A DNA stretch of 42,910 bases from Vampirovibrio sp. (lineage in GTDB: Bacteria > Cyanobacteriota > Vampirovibrionia > Vampirovibrionales > Vampirovibrionaceae), in contig DAIDMR010000082.1 of assembly GCA_027448865.1 (NCBI GenBank), positions 1 through 42,910 of the forward strand, in the 5' to 3' direction. The notes under the pieces were generated by a model. The model saw only the letters and a program-made list of their open reading frames with translations. It made no database searches and was not told the DNA's origin. Positions 10,465 through 19,111 of the stretch are shown here, piece after piece. Numbering within the stretch: position 1 is the first letter of the stretch; the number at the start of each line of letters is the position of its first letter. Made by a program: the position numbers and the translations under genes.

Positions 10465-11733
10465 TTATTCGGGGTTACCTTGCAGAAGAAGGGCGTACGG
10501 CACCACTCGCTGTTCCTTGCTGGCCAGATTTTTCAGTTGCACTTCGCCACTGTGGACTTCCGCCGAGCCTAAAATCAGGGCTTGTCGGGCATTCAGCTTG
10601 GCGGCCCGTTCCAGTTGCTTGCCAAAGCCCTTGCCAGACAGATCCACTTCCACTTTGTAGTCCTGGGCCCGCAGTTGTTCCGCCAGATCAAAGGCCGCCG
10701 CATGCTGATCGGTCACAAGGTAGTAATCCAGCGGCTTGACTGGTAATTCGCCCACCAGGGCCATGAGCCGCTCCATGCCCAGCGCCCAGCCGATGGCAGG
10801 GGTTTCCGGCCCGCCCAGATCTTCCACCAGCGTATTGTAACGTCCGCCCCCACAGACGGCGTTTTGTGCCCCCAGATTGGTGGAGGTAATCTCGAATACG
10901 GTTTTGGTGTAATAGTCCAACCCCCGCACCAGCATAAAATTCCGGTGGTAGGGAACTTTCAGGGCGTCCAGCAGTTTCAGGAGTTCGGCAAAATGGGCCT
11001 GACAGTCCTCGCTGGTAAAGTCGGTCTGTAAGAAGGCTTGCAGATCCGGTTGAGCGTAAATGGCCTGACACCCGGGATTTTTACAGTCCAGCATGCGCAG
11101 GGGGTTGCTGCCGTAGCGGGTCTGACAGTCCAGGCACAGTTGGGTCAGTATCGGGGCCAACAGGGCTTTGAATCCGGCCTTAAAGCGCTCCCGGCACTCG
11201 GCGGTGCCAATGTTGTTGATTTGCAGCGATAGATTGGGCAGGCCCAGTTGTTCAAACAGGCGCATGGCCATTAAAATGGCTTCGGCGTCAGCGGCGGGGG
11301 TGTCCAGCCCGAACAGTTCCAGCCCCACCTGATGAAATTGGCGCTGGCGGCCCGCTTGAGGGCGCTCGTATCGGAACATGGGCCCCATGTAATATAACTT
11401 GACCGGCTTGGGCCAGCGGGCCATGCCTTGCTCGATAAAGGCCCGCACCACCCCGGCGGTGCCCTCCGGGCGCAGGGACAGGCGACGTTCGCTTTTCTCG
11501 AAGGTGTACATTTCCTTGTTGACAATGTCGGTGCCTTCGCCCACGCCCCGTTCAAACAGTTCGGTATGCTCGAACACCGGGGTACGCACCTCCTGATAAC
11601 CGGCATTCTGAAAGTGCAGACGACAGAGCGATTCCACCGACTCCCAGCGCTCTACCTCAGTTCCAAAAAGATCCTGAGTTCCTTTGGGACGTTGAATCAG
11701 TTCTCGGCGAGATTTTTGCGAGGTGCCAGTCAT
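10465..11733 (-). CDS. hisS: Histidyl-tRNA synthetase
   Basis: RPKGTQDLFG; class II motifs LRPEGTAGVVRA, QFHQVGLELFG, LVRGLDYYTKTVFE, GGGRYNTLVEDLGG. Confidence 0.95.
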   Translation of the reverse strand: MTGTSQKSRRELIQRPKGTQDLFGTEVERWESVESLCRLHFQNAGYQEVRTPVFEHTELFERGVGEGTDIVNKEMYTFEKSERRLSLRPEGTAGVVRAFIEQGMARWPKPVKLYYMGPMFRYERPQAGRQRQFHQVGLELFGLDTPAADAEAILMAMRLFEQLGLPNLSLQINNIGTAECRERFKAGFKALLAPILTQLCLDCQTRYGSNPLRMLDCKNPGCQAIYAQPDLQAFLQTDFTSEDCQAHFAELLKLLDALKVPYHRNFMLVRGLDYYTKTVFEITSTNLGAQNAVCGGGRYNTLVEDLGGPETPAIGWALGMERLMALVGELPVKPLDYYLVTDQHAAAFDLAEQLRAQDYKVEVDLSGKGFGKQLERAAKLNARQALILGSAEVHSGEVQLKNLASKEQRVVPYALLLQGNPE

Positions 11734-11785
11734 GGGGTCAGTCTTTCTAGTTTAGCAACTTGTTTTTTGTTTTTTTTATCAGGAG

Positions 11786-12544
11786 TTAAAGGGCTTCCAC
11801 CGGAAGCGACGTGCCTGTTGCCTGAGCCAGTGCGCTTTGCTGCTCGGCGAAGAGTTGCTGGATCCCCGCTTCCGCCAGGTCGACCAGCCGGTTCAGTTGA
11901 ACCCGGCTGAGGGGAGAACGCTCACTGCTGAGTTGCAGCTCGATCAACTGCCCTTCAGCGTTCATCACCACATTGGCGTCCACTTCCGCGGTGGAGTCTT
12001 CATCGTAGTTCAGATCCAGAATTTCAAGGCCTTCTACCAGCCCCACGCTGACAGCGGCCACCGGGTTCAGGGGCGGCAGTTCCGCCAGCATGCCATCGGC
12101 TACCAGCTTGTTGAGGCAATCCACCAGGGCCACATACCCGCCGGTAATGGCGGCCACCCGGGTGCCGCCATCGGCCTGAATGACATCGGCATCAATGGTG
12201 ATGGTGCGGGAACCGACTTTGGTCAAGTCCACGCTGGCCCGTAAGGTACGCCCAATCAGGCGTTGAATTTCCGCGGTGCGCCCCGAGACTTTCTGCCGTT
12301 CCCGCTGGGTACGCTGGTTGGTGGCCCCCGGCAACATGGAGTACTCGGCTGTCAACCAGCCCGTGTTTTCTTCCTTCAGGATATGAATATGGCGGGGCAC
12401 CCGTTCTTCTACGGTGGCCGTCACAAGAACCTGGGTATCCCCGAAACAGACCAGTACCGACCCGTGGGCGTGCTTGGTGAAATGACGGAGGATGCGAATG
12501 GGCCGAAGCTGGTTGGCGGAGCGCTGATCGGGTCTGATGAACAT
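11786..12544 (-). CDS. rph: Ribonuclease PH
   Basis: SVLVCFGDTQVLVTATVEERVP, GWLTAEYSMLPGAT, RTITIDADVIQADGGTRVAAITG. Confidence 0.95.
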   Translation of the reverse strand: MFIRPDQRSANQLRPIRILRHFTKHAHGSVLVCFGDTQVLVTATVEERVPRHIHILKEENTGWLTAEYSMLPGATNQRTQRERQKVSGRTAEIQRLIGRTLRASVDLTKVGSRTITIDADVIQADGGTRVAAITGGYVALVDCLNKLVADGMLAELPPLNPVAAVSVGLVEGLEILDLNYDEDSTAEVDANVVMNAEGQLIELQLSSERSPLSRVQLNRLVDLAEAGIQQLFAEQQSALAQATGTSLPVEAL

Positions 12545-12658
12545 GGATACCCTTCTCTCTGGAAGATAAACACACAGGTGTTTATCATAGCAAAAAAGAG
12601 CGGCGTCTGGCCCGCTGGCCCAGATGAGCTGAACGAGGCCACGGGTATTTGCGCCTGT

Positions 12659-13432
12659 TTAATACCAGGTGGGGGTCACGAAGTGATCGGGCTTCAGGGT
12701 GATCCGCTGGGAGACGGGGGCAAAGTGGGGGGAACGAAGCTGCATCTCCAGCTCGATCGGCCATTGATTGGGGTGTTTGGATAAATAGGACAGCAAATTG
12801 ATTCTCCCTAGAGAGAGGAGCTGATCCTCGCCCGGGGCGATGGCTGAAACGGTGATCGTCTCCGGGCCGGAGAGGGTTTTCCAGCGGGCGGATTGCTGCA
12901 AATGCGCCCAGTCTGTCATCTGGATGGCCGGGTTGACCCGTAAGTCTCCCATTCTGGCCCGCACGGTGACCTGCACAGGGACGTTCAAATACGCCTTCTG
13001 ACCATCATTGAACAAATGGGCCTTGAGCGACAATACCCAAGGGTTTGGCCCCCCATGATATTGCCACTGTTTCAGCACCTCTTCCACGCCAGCCTTGTCA
13101 TAGGCCTGATCGGCGAAAATTTGGGCCTGCTCCGGGCTCAATTCCCCACGATGCTCGGATTGCCACTGGTTTTTCAGGGCAATAAAGGAAGCCTTTTCAT
13201 CCAGACGGTAATAAAAATCGGCGCTGGCCACCTGTAGTCCCTGATTGGCTGACCGTGGACGGGCAGGGACACTCCGGCTGACGGTACCCGTCAGGCTACC
13301 GCTGAACACATTATCAGCCTTTGCGGACAACAGCGTCAGGGCCTGCGATAAGAGCAGCAGGCCCAACACCAGCCAGATTAATACAGTTTGTTGCATGACT
13401 TGATTATAAAGTGCCCACTGTGAGACTTTCAC
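12659..13432 (-). CDS. Hypothetical membrane-anchored or secreted protein
   Basis: 257 aa ORF with N-terminal hydrophobic segment. Confidence 0.6.
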   Translation of the reverse strand: MKVSQWALYNQVMQQTVLIWLVLGLLLLSQALTLLSAKADNVFSGSLTGTVSRSVPARPRSANQGLQVASADFYYRLDEKASFIALKNQWQSEHRGELSPEQAQIFADQAYDKAGVEEVLKQWQYHGGPNPWVLSLKAHLFNDGQKAYLNVPVQVTVRARMGDLRVNPAIQMTDWAHLQQSARWKTLSGPETITVSAIAPGEDQLLSLGRINLLSYLSKHPNQWPIELEMQLRSPHFAPVSQRITLKPDHFVTPTWY

Positions 13433-13595
13433 CGTTTACTTGCAGGATTAGGCAAAACCCGCTTCCGCAGCCCGTTTGGCAGGTAATCAAGCGTTCCCGG
13501 AACCAGTGCAGAGCTTTGGCGCGTAAAAATATGTAACGCTTTCCCCTAAAATCCCAAAGTTCAGCCTTCCTCCGCCGATACCCGATACACAGCGT

Positions 13596-15206
13596 GTGAA
13601 GGGGATACCTGCCATGAGCCAAAAAACGCCTGAGACAGATTCAAGCCTGCAAGCGGTGTGTGATGGGGTGGCTCGCCAAAGTTGCGGCGTGGCTGATGCG
13701 TATTATCTAAGCCACTTTAACCCCACGGTTGAGGAAAATCAGCTCCCGCTGGCTCTGAACGAATACGCCCGGGCCTTGGAACAATCGCCGGACGCGGTAG
13801 AGATTGTGGTGAAAATGGCCCAGATCCAGCTCAGGCAAGGCCTGTTCAGTAAGGCGGAACAATCGGTCAAGCGCGCCCTTGCCTTGCATGAGGGAGGAAA
13901 GTTGCTCTCCAGAGAGGTTTTGGGCACAGCCTACCAGGTGTTGGGGATTGTCGCCTATCACCGGGATGATTATGAATCCGCTAGACGTTTACTGGGCAAG
14001 TCCATCCGGACTTTTCCTCCGGCACAGGCCCTGGCCAGGATTTACCTTTTCAGGCTGGAGCGGGACTTTGTTCTGGAAAACTGGAAAAACCCCTGTTCAC
14101 TCTGGAAAGTGCTTTATGGCCTTCTGTGCCTGTTAATGGCCATCATCACCGCACCGTATTCCAGACAGCGCATGGGACTTGGGCACGGCTTATTACTCTT
14201 GCCCCAGCTGATTCAAGCCTGGTTTCTGGAAGAATTCGACCGGGACGAGCAGGCTTTGCCCCACTATCTTAAAATTTATCAACAATTCCCTGGACTTCCC
14301 GGCCTAATGGTTATCATTGGCGAACTGTACCGGGAGACGGGACATCCCGAGGAGGCCCGCTACTGGTTTGAAAAAGCCCTGGAACGGCATCCCGATTATA
14401 TGAACGGATACTATCATTTGGCCCGCCTGCTGGAAGAGCAGGAAAATTATCCGCAGATGGCCAAGGTCTATGAGACCATCGTCCAGATGACACCCCATCA
14501 GCCGGACGCCCATTGTCATCTGGGCAACGCCTATTATTACATGAATGATTTTACACAGGCGGTTTGTCACTACGCCACCGCCCTGCAACTGGGCAAGGAT
14601 AACCAATGGAAGGCCATGGTGGCTCAAAGCATGGCCAACATCCACGCGGATTACCTGCGAAACACTCAGGCGGCCATTGCCTATTACGATATGGCCAGCG
14701 TTTTGAACCCGGAGGATGTAGAAAACTACATTCAGATGGGCCTGTTATACTTCCAGAAGGAAGACTTTGCCAACGCGGAGTCTGTGTACCTGAAGGCCAT
14801 AAAGGCCAGCCCCAAAATGCCCAAGCTCTATTCCAACCTGGGGTATCTGCGCTGGATGGCCAACGATGTGGAGCAGGCCATTACCTACTACAAGCGGGCC
14901 ATTGAGCTGGATGACACTTATGAAATCCCGGTCAACAACCTGGGGGTCATTCATCTGGATCTGCTGGGGGATGTGGAGAGTGCCATTGGTTATTTCCGGC
15001 AGGCCATCGCCCTGAACGCCGATTACGCCCTGGCCTATTACAACCTGGGGAGAGCCTACAGCTTTCTGGGAAACCGTCTGGATGCCGCTAACTGTTTTAA
15101 AACCGCTCAGGCCCTGAATCTGGAAAGTAAGGATCTGGACAACGACGAGTTGAGCGCCCGCATCCGCAGTTTGTTTGACTCCTGCGAGATAGAATTGCTG
15201 GATTGA
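13596..15206 (+). CDS. TPR repeat protein
   Basis: 536 aa, repeated TPR units (AIGYFRQAIALNADYALAYYNLGRAYSFLGNRLDAANCFKTA). Confidence 0.85.
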   Translation: MKGIPAMSQKTPETDSSLQAVCDGVARQSCGVADAYYLSHFNPTVEENQLPLALNEYARALEQSPDAVEIVVKMAQIQLRQGLFSKAEQSVKRALALHEGGKLLSREVLGTAYQVLGIVAYHRDDYESARRLLGKSIRTFPPAQALARIYLFRLERDFVLENWKNPCSLWKVLYGLLCLLMAIITAPYSRQRMGLGHGLLLLPQLIQAWFLEEFDRDEQALPHYLKIYQQFPGLPGLMVIIGELYRETGHPEEARYWFEKALERHPDYMNGYYHLARLLEEQENYPQMAKVYETIVQMTPHQPDAHCHLGNAYYYMNDFTQAVCHYATALQLGKDNQWKAMVAQSMANIHADYLRNTQAAIAYYDMASVLNPEDVENYIQMGLLYFQKEDFANAESVYLKAIKASPKMPKLYSNLGYLRWMANDVEQAITYYKRAIELDDTYEIPVNNLGVIHLDLLGDVESAIGYFRQAIALNADYALAYYNLGRAYSFLGNRLDAANCFKTAQALNLESKDLDNDELSARIRSLFDSCEIELLD

Positions 15207-15235
15207 GGGGTAGGGACTCCGCTTGATCTTTTCTT

Positions 15236-15263
15236 TTGCCACGGGGTCAATTTTTTGTATAAT
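15236..15263 (+). promoter_or_regulatory. Putative sigma70 promoter upstream of tRNA-Ser
   Basis: TTGCCA - 16 bp - TATAAT. Confidence 0.65.
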
Positions 15264-15402
15264 GACGGAGAAAAAAGGCAAGTAACTAGGCGGTGTTTGG
15301 CGTTTCACGTCCCCAATGACAACTGGTGACTCCTGTGGGCGTGAAGTCCAGTTCATAAGCCCGGGCAGCTTTTTTCCTGAATTCAATATGTTTCCTTAAC
15401 TT

Positions 15403-15484
15403 GGAAGTGATCCGAATGGTTAGGGAGCCGCCTCGAAAGCGGTCGCCCCGTAAGGGGTTGCAGGTTCGACTCCTGTCACTTCCG
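15403..15484 (+). tRNA. tRNA-Ser (anticodon CGA)
   Basis: Acceptor GGAAGTG/CACTTCC, anticodon stem GCCGC-CTCGAAA-GCGGT, long variable arm CCCCGTAAGGGG, T-arm GCAGGTTCGACTCCTGT. Confidence 0.95.
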
Positions 15485-16945
15485 ACTTTTTATTATCTCG
15501 TTAGTTTTCTTGAGGGAATCAAACACCGGATGAAGCTCTAGGTGTGGGATTCCGCCTGTTAGAAAAAAGTTCGACCTTAAAAAATTTAAAATAAGACGCT
15601 TCTCTTCCAGTTCCGCTGAAAACCATTCTCCCTTGAGGATTTCCGGGAGTTCTACCGCAAGATCTGCCATTTGCCTGTAATCGGTATCGGCTTCCGTGAT
15701 TTTTGATTTCTGAGCCTCAACGCCAGCGATTTCCAACAAGCAATCCTGATCAACTGCCCGGTACATGTCAGCATCAATAATCCCGGACAGCCTGTCCTCA
15801 TAAATAGCTCGGCGCTTATTGTGGAGTTTTTTCAGTACCCCTTCCAGCCGGTTCCGTTCGGCTTGTCCGATTTTGTAAATCTCCTGGTGATGCCGCCGCA
15901 CACTGTCCCGGATGACCTGTTTGGCATCCTCTGGAAACACCATACTCCCCAGGGTGGCCTCAACAACCTCAGTAATCCGTGATTCGGGTATATATTTTTC
16001 AGTACAGCCGTTTTTCACCCCGGAACACCGATAGTAAATGTACTTGGATTTTTTAAGCTCCCCAACAATGGCAGAACCGCAATGGCCGCACGTTATCATT
16101 CCCTTGTACAGGAAATCCCGCCTGGACAATGAACAGGGCTTGTTGTCCTTCCTGAACGCCAGCTGGACGGCCCGCCAGGTTTCCCCGTCAATCAGGGGAG
16201 GGTGAGTGCCATCGTAAACTTCACCTTGAAACGGGATTTTTCCGATGTAAGCCACATTTTGAAGCATACTGTGCAACTTTGAGCGGTTTATACGACGGGT
16301 CTGGGGGCGATAGGCAAAGCCTTCTTTGTCCAGCTTGTCAATGACCGCCTCAAGCGAGTAAACCCCAGTTGCGTACAACTGAAAGGCCCGGATGACAAAC
16401 GGGGCCTGCTCCGGGTTGGGAATAATGGTTCGGGTGTTCTTGTCATTTTTGTACCCAAACGGGGCCAGGGTATGCCAGCCCCCGGCCAGTACCTTTTGAC
16501 GCCTGCCCTTCCTGACCTCTTCCGATAGGTTATCCACGTACCGCTTGGCCAATAAAGCGTTCAGGCCGTCAATGAACAACTCAAAACTTTTTGAGTCCCG
16601 GCTGATGACCATGTTTTCCTTGACTTTGTGGACTTCGGCATCGCTATCGCTGATTACGTGCGAGATCAACACATAGTCGTCAAGGTTTCTCAATAGCCTA
16701 TCGGTCTTTTCAACCAGGATAGCCATTCTTCCCGCTTTGTTTTTTGCGCGGACAAAGTCCACCATGGCCGAGAACTGATCACGGCCTGACTTTTTGGCTG
16801 TTTCCGCCTCTGTGAACTCATGAAGTACGGTGAAGCCATTGGCTTGGGCATACCGGCGCAGCAGCTCAAGTTGGGCGGGGATGCTGTACCCTTCCCGTTC
16901 CTGCTCTTTACTGGAAACGCGAGCGTAAACCACGCAGGGTTTCAT
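15476..16945 (-). CDS. Large serine recombinase / integrase
   Basis: VVYARVSSKEQEREGYSIPAQ catalytic N-terminus; recombinase domain; zinc ribbon ITCGHCGSAIVG...YYRCSG...C; coiled coil. Confidence 0.93.
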   Translation of the reverse strand: MKPCVVYARVSSKEQEREGYSIPAQLELLRRYAQANGFTVLHEFTEAETAKKSGRDQFSAMVDFVRAKNKAGRMAILVEKTDRLLRNLDDYVLISHVISDSDAEVHKVKENMVISRDSKSFELFIDGLNALLAKRYVDNLSEEVRKGRRQKVLAGGWHTLAPFGYKNDKNTRTIIPNPEQAPFVIRAFQLYATGVYSLEAVIDKLDKEGFAYRPQTRRINRSKLHSMLQNVAYIGKIPFQGEVYDGTHPPLIDGETWRAVQLAFRKDNKPCSLSRRDFLYKGMITCGHCGSAIVGELKKSKYIYYRCSGVKNGCTEKYIPESRITEVVEATLGSMVFPEDAKQVIRDSVRRHHQEIYKIGQAERNRLEGVLKKLHNKRRAIYEDRLSGIIDADMYRAVDQDCLLEIAGVEAQKSKITEADTDYRQMADLAVELPEILKGEWFSAELEEKRLILNFLRSNFFLTGGIPHLELHPVFDSLKKTNEIIKSRK

Positions 16946-16969
16946 TTTGAACCTTTCTTGACCGTGGGT

Positions 16970-17323
16970 TTATTTCCCTAATGGAATGTCATGCCAACTT
17001 AAATGAGGCACGATGGTAAAGACAGTACCCGCCAATAGTATAATGAAAGCAATAATCAAGGAGTATAAAACTGGCATGTGGATACCCATTGACGTTTGGT
17101 ATGCTTGGAATGCGGTACTTGTGGTATCGGTTTTTTTGGCCACCTCTTGCATTTGGCTGGCTATCGCTTCCAGATTCTCTTTTAAGATCTGAATCTGAGA
17201 GTCGGTTTCATCAAGCCTGTGATTGAGCCTTCTTTGGGTGTCATCCATTTGCAGGTCAATGTGGGCACGAAGGCCGCTGATGAGTTGTTGCTGTTCAGGC
17301 GTGTAGGCCATTTTTTCTTTCAA
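16970..17323 (-). CDS. Small coiled-coil protein with C-terminal TM helix
   Basis: 117 aa; HMPVLYSLIIAFIILLAGTVFTIV. Confidence 0.6.
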   Translation of the reverse strand: MKEKMAYTPEQQQLISGLRAHIDLQMDDTQRRLNHRLDETDSQIQILKENLEAIASQMQEVAKKTDTTSTAFQAYQTSMGIHMPVLYSLIIAFIILLAGTVFTIVPHLSWHDIPLGK

Positions 17324-17344
17324 ACCTCGTAAACGCTTTCAGAT

Positions 17345-17860
17345 CTAACGACCCAATAGCCGCAAAAACAAATTCCCGTACCCGGTGACTGTATCCAGTT
17401 GATCATGGTCTTGACGGTTTACGTTGTAACTGTAATTGTTTGTTTTTAAATTTTGGTTGGTGTTTATGTTTTGATCAACGTACTGCCGCTGGTTCTGGTC
17501 AAGCCGCACATTTGCATCATAGGGAGGCCTGTAATTCGCCTGGGCGTTGATAACGTTTGGCTGCTGCGGGTATTGTTGTCCCTGATAACTTTGGGGTAAA
17601 GGCTGTGAGCCAGGTTGAGTTGGGTAAAGCTGGGTGAACTGGGGAGCTACTGAGGGCGCTTGTGGTTGTGATGGTTGGGCCGTCTGGACAATGGGAATAA
17701 ACTTTCCATCTTTTATAAATCCCTGTTGATGGGAGCCATCAGGCATTACGACTTCTATTACCTGTTGAGGCTTTGCCGGTAGGAGTCCATCGGCATTAAC
17801 TGGCGGGATGGTGGATGTTGAAAGTAAAAACAAGGCGGAAAAGAGGGCGATACGTTTCAT
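17345..17860 (-). CDS. Secreted Gln/Pro/Asn-rich protein
   Basis: Signal peptide MKRIALFSALFLLSTSTIPPVNADG. Confidence 0.6.
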   Translation of the reverse strand: MKRIALFSALFLLSTSTIPPVNADGLLPAKPQQVIEVVMPDGSHQQGFIKDGKFIPIVQTAQPSQPQAPSVAPQFTQLYPTQPGSQPLPQSYQGQQYPQQPNVINAQANYRPPYDANVRLDQNQRQYVDQNINTNQNLKTNNYSYNVNRQDHDQLDTVTGYGNLFLRLLGR

Positions 17861-18273
17861 TTTACGATCTCCATATTTGAGAAGCTGTTTTTTATCTTGA
17901 TAGATAAATCACAGGCTATTGAGTGATTCGCTTCATCCACCTTTTTAGAGATGTCAATCATCTCAATCCAGGTTATAACTTTGAATATAAAAGCTGTAAT
18001 TACCCCAATGAAAATAAATGCCAAAAAAAGATTCATAAAACAAATAAAAATGTACAATATGCCTCTATTGCTATTCCCTAAGTAAAAATGATGAGCCCCA
18101 AGATCTCCAATAAATATACCCAAAAGCAGAGCCGCTGTTGTATTCTTTTTTCTTTTTTTGTATTCACTCAAAAAATACATCTTCTGCTGATCGTCAAAAT
18201 CTTTAACAAGCTGCATTTCGGCATAGCCAAGCTCGTTAAGCATTGACATTGTTAAATAATCATTAGAGTTCAT
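17857..18273 (-). CDS. TM2-domain-like membrane protein
   Basis: TTAALLLGIFIGDLGAHHFYLGNSNRGILYIFICF; RBS AAGGG upstream; ATGA overlap with next gene. Confidence 0.75.
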   Translation of the reverse strand: MNSNDYLTMSMLNELGYAEMQLVKDFDDQQKMYFLSEYKKRKKNTTAALLLGIFIGDLGAHHFYLGNSNRGILYIFICFMNLFLAFIFIGVITAFIFKVITWIEMIDISKKVDEANHSIACDLSIKIKNSFSNMEIVK

Positions 18274-18323
18274 CCCGTACCCTTCTTGAAAAATTGAGTT
18301 TTTTGGTGCTAAAAAGCATGGTA

Positions 18324-18355
18324 TTGACTATAGAATTTTTGTTCGATAGTATCAA
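18324..18355. promoter_or_regulatory. Face-to-face overlapping promoter pair (left side of repressor)
   Basis: + strand TTGACT(18324-18329)-17-TAGTAT(18347-18352); - strand TTGATA(18355-18350)-17-TATAGT(18332-18327). Confidence 0.6.
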
Positions 18356-18384
18356 GTATAGCTCAGCTGTAAAACAGGTTTCAA

Positions 18385-18546
18385 ATGATAAACGACGTAG
18401 GGGGCTCTGTGGACGAAACTTTAAAAGTTGCAATTGATTCATTTGATGATGCTGAGCTTATCCGTTTTATTGCTTTGGCAGAGCTTTTTTCTTTTGCTCC
18501 TCCACCTTGTCTTTCAGCACTGGATTTGCAGAATAAAGCTCTTTAA
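18385..18546 (+). CDS. Candidate 53-aa protein, antisense to the repressor gene 3' end
   Basis: ATG ORF MINDVGGSVDETLKVAIDSFDDAELIRFIALAELFSFAPPPCLSALDLQNKAL*; about 33 nt after a consensus-like promoter. Confidence 0.4.
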   Translation: MINDVGGSVDETLKVAIDSFDDAELIRFIALAELFSFAPPPCLSALDLQNKAL

Positions 18547-18880
18547 AGGCAACTTCAAAACTTTCTTTTGGGATATGTTCACTTGCCCACCAGTACGCCA
18601 ATGTGGCGTAATCCAAACCTAACGTTTCAGACTGGGAAAACTTTTTGAGTAGTTCCATTATCGTAGAGACTTTAGGATCGCGCTTTCCATTTATCCAATT
18701 GCTTACTAAGGTAGTATCAGCGCCAGTTTCCTGAGCGATCTTGTGCGGGGACGTACCCATACTTTTGCAGTACGCCTTGAACTTCTCCACAAACATATCC
18801 ATAACAAGCATTGTCGTCATCACTAACAAAAAATTCAATTTCACTATTGACTTGTTATAAGTAGGAACTATAATATTCAT
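18467..18880 (-). CDS. Phage HTH repressor (CI-like role); true start probably internal, about 18796-18820
   Basis: HTH SPHKIAQETGADTTLVSNWINGKRDPKVSTIMELL; divergent from early genes. Confidence 0.75.
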   Translation of the reverse strand: MNIIVPTYNKSIVKLNFLLVMTTMLVMDMFVEKFKAYCKSMGTSPHKIAQETGADTTLVSNWINGKRDPKVSTIMELLKKFSQSETLGLDYATLAYWWASEHIPKESFEVAFKELYSANPVLKDKVEEQKKKALPKQ

Positions 18881-18902
18881 AAGTTGTTAGTTATAACAAG
18901 TC
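18847..18902. promoter_or_regulatory. Lysis-lysogeny switch: 12-bp inverted operators over overlapping divergent promoters
   Basis: GACTTGTTATAA (18849-18860) and TTATAACAAGTC (18891-18902); + TTGACT-16-TATAAT; - TTGTTA-18-TATTAT. Confidence 0.7.
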
Positions 18903-18915
18903 GAAAGAGCGAACA

Positions 18916-19062
18916 GTGAAACAGCCATTAACAACAGTAGCGATTTCGCCAGAGGACCTTCAGCATCTTCGGGAGATTGCGGAAGAAGAAAAACGTTCCA
19001 TGATCCAGCAAATCAGCTACTGGATTAAGCAGCATCGAGAGAACAAGCGCCAATCGGCATAG
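18916..19062 (+). CDS. Small protein resembling ribbon-helix-helix (Arc/CopG-like), first early gene
   Basis: GTG start, MKQPLTTVAISPEDLQHLREIAEEEKRSMIQQISYWIKQHRENKRQSA* (48 aa). Confidence 0.6.
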   Translation: MKQPLTTVAISPEDLQHLREIAEEEKRSMIQQISYWIKQHRENKRQSA

Positions 19063-19111
19063 TTGACTCCTTTCAAAACTTAAATCAAGCAAACAAAAAA
19101 GGACTCTGAAA

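Noticed and set aside
15359-15375. GCCCGGGC followed by T6 as a terminator before tRNA-Ser
   Set aside because: The palindrome cannot form a stable hairpin next to the T-run; no matching upstream arm found
15270-15375. SRP (4.5S) RNA candidate
   Set aside because: Lacks the conserved GGTCAGGTCCGGAAGGAAGCAGCC-type apical motif
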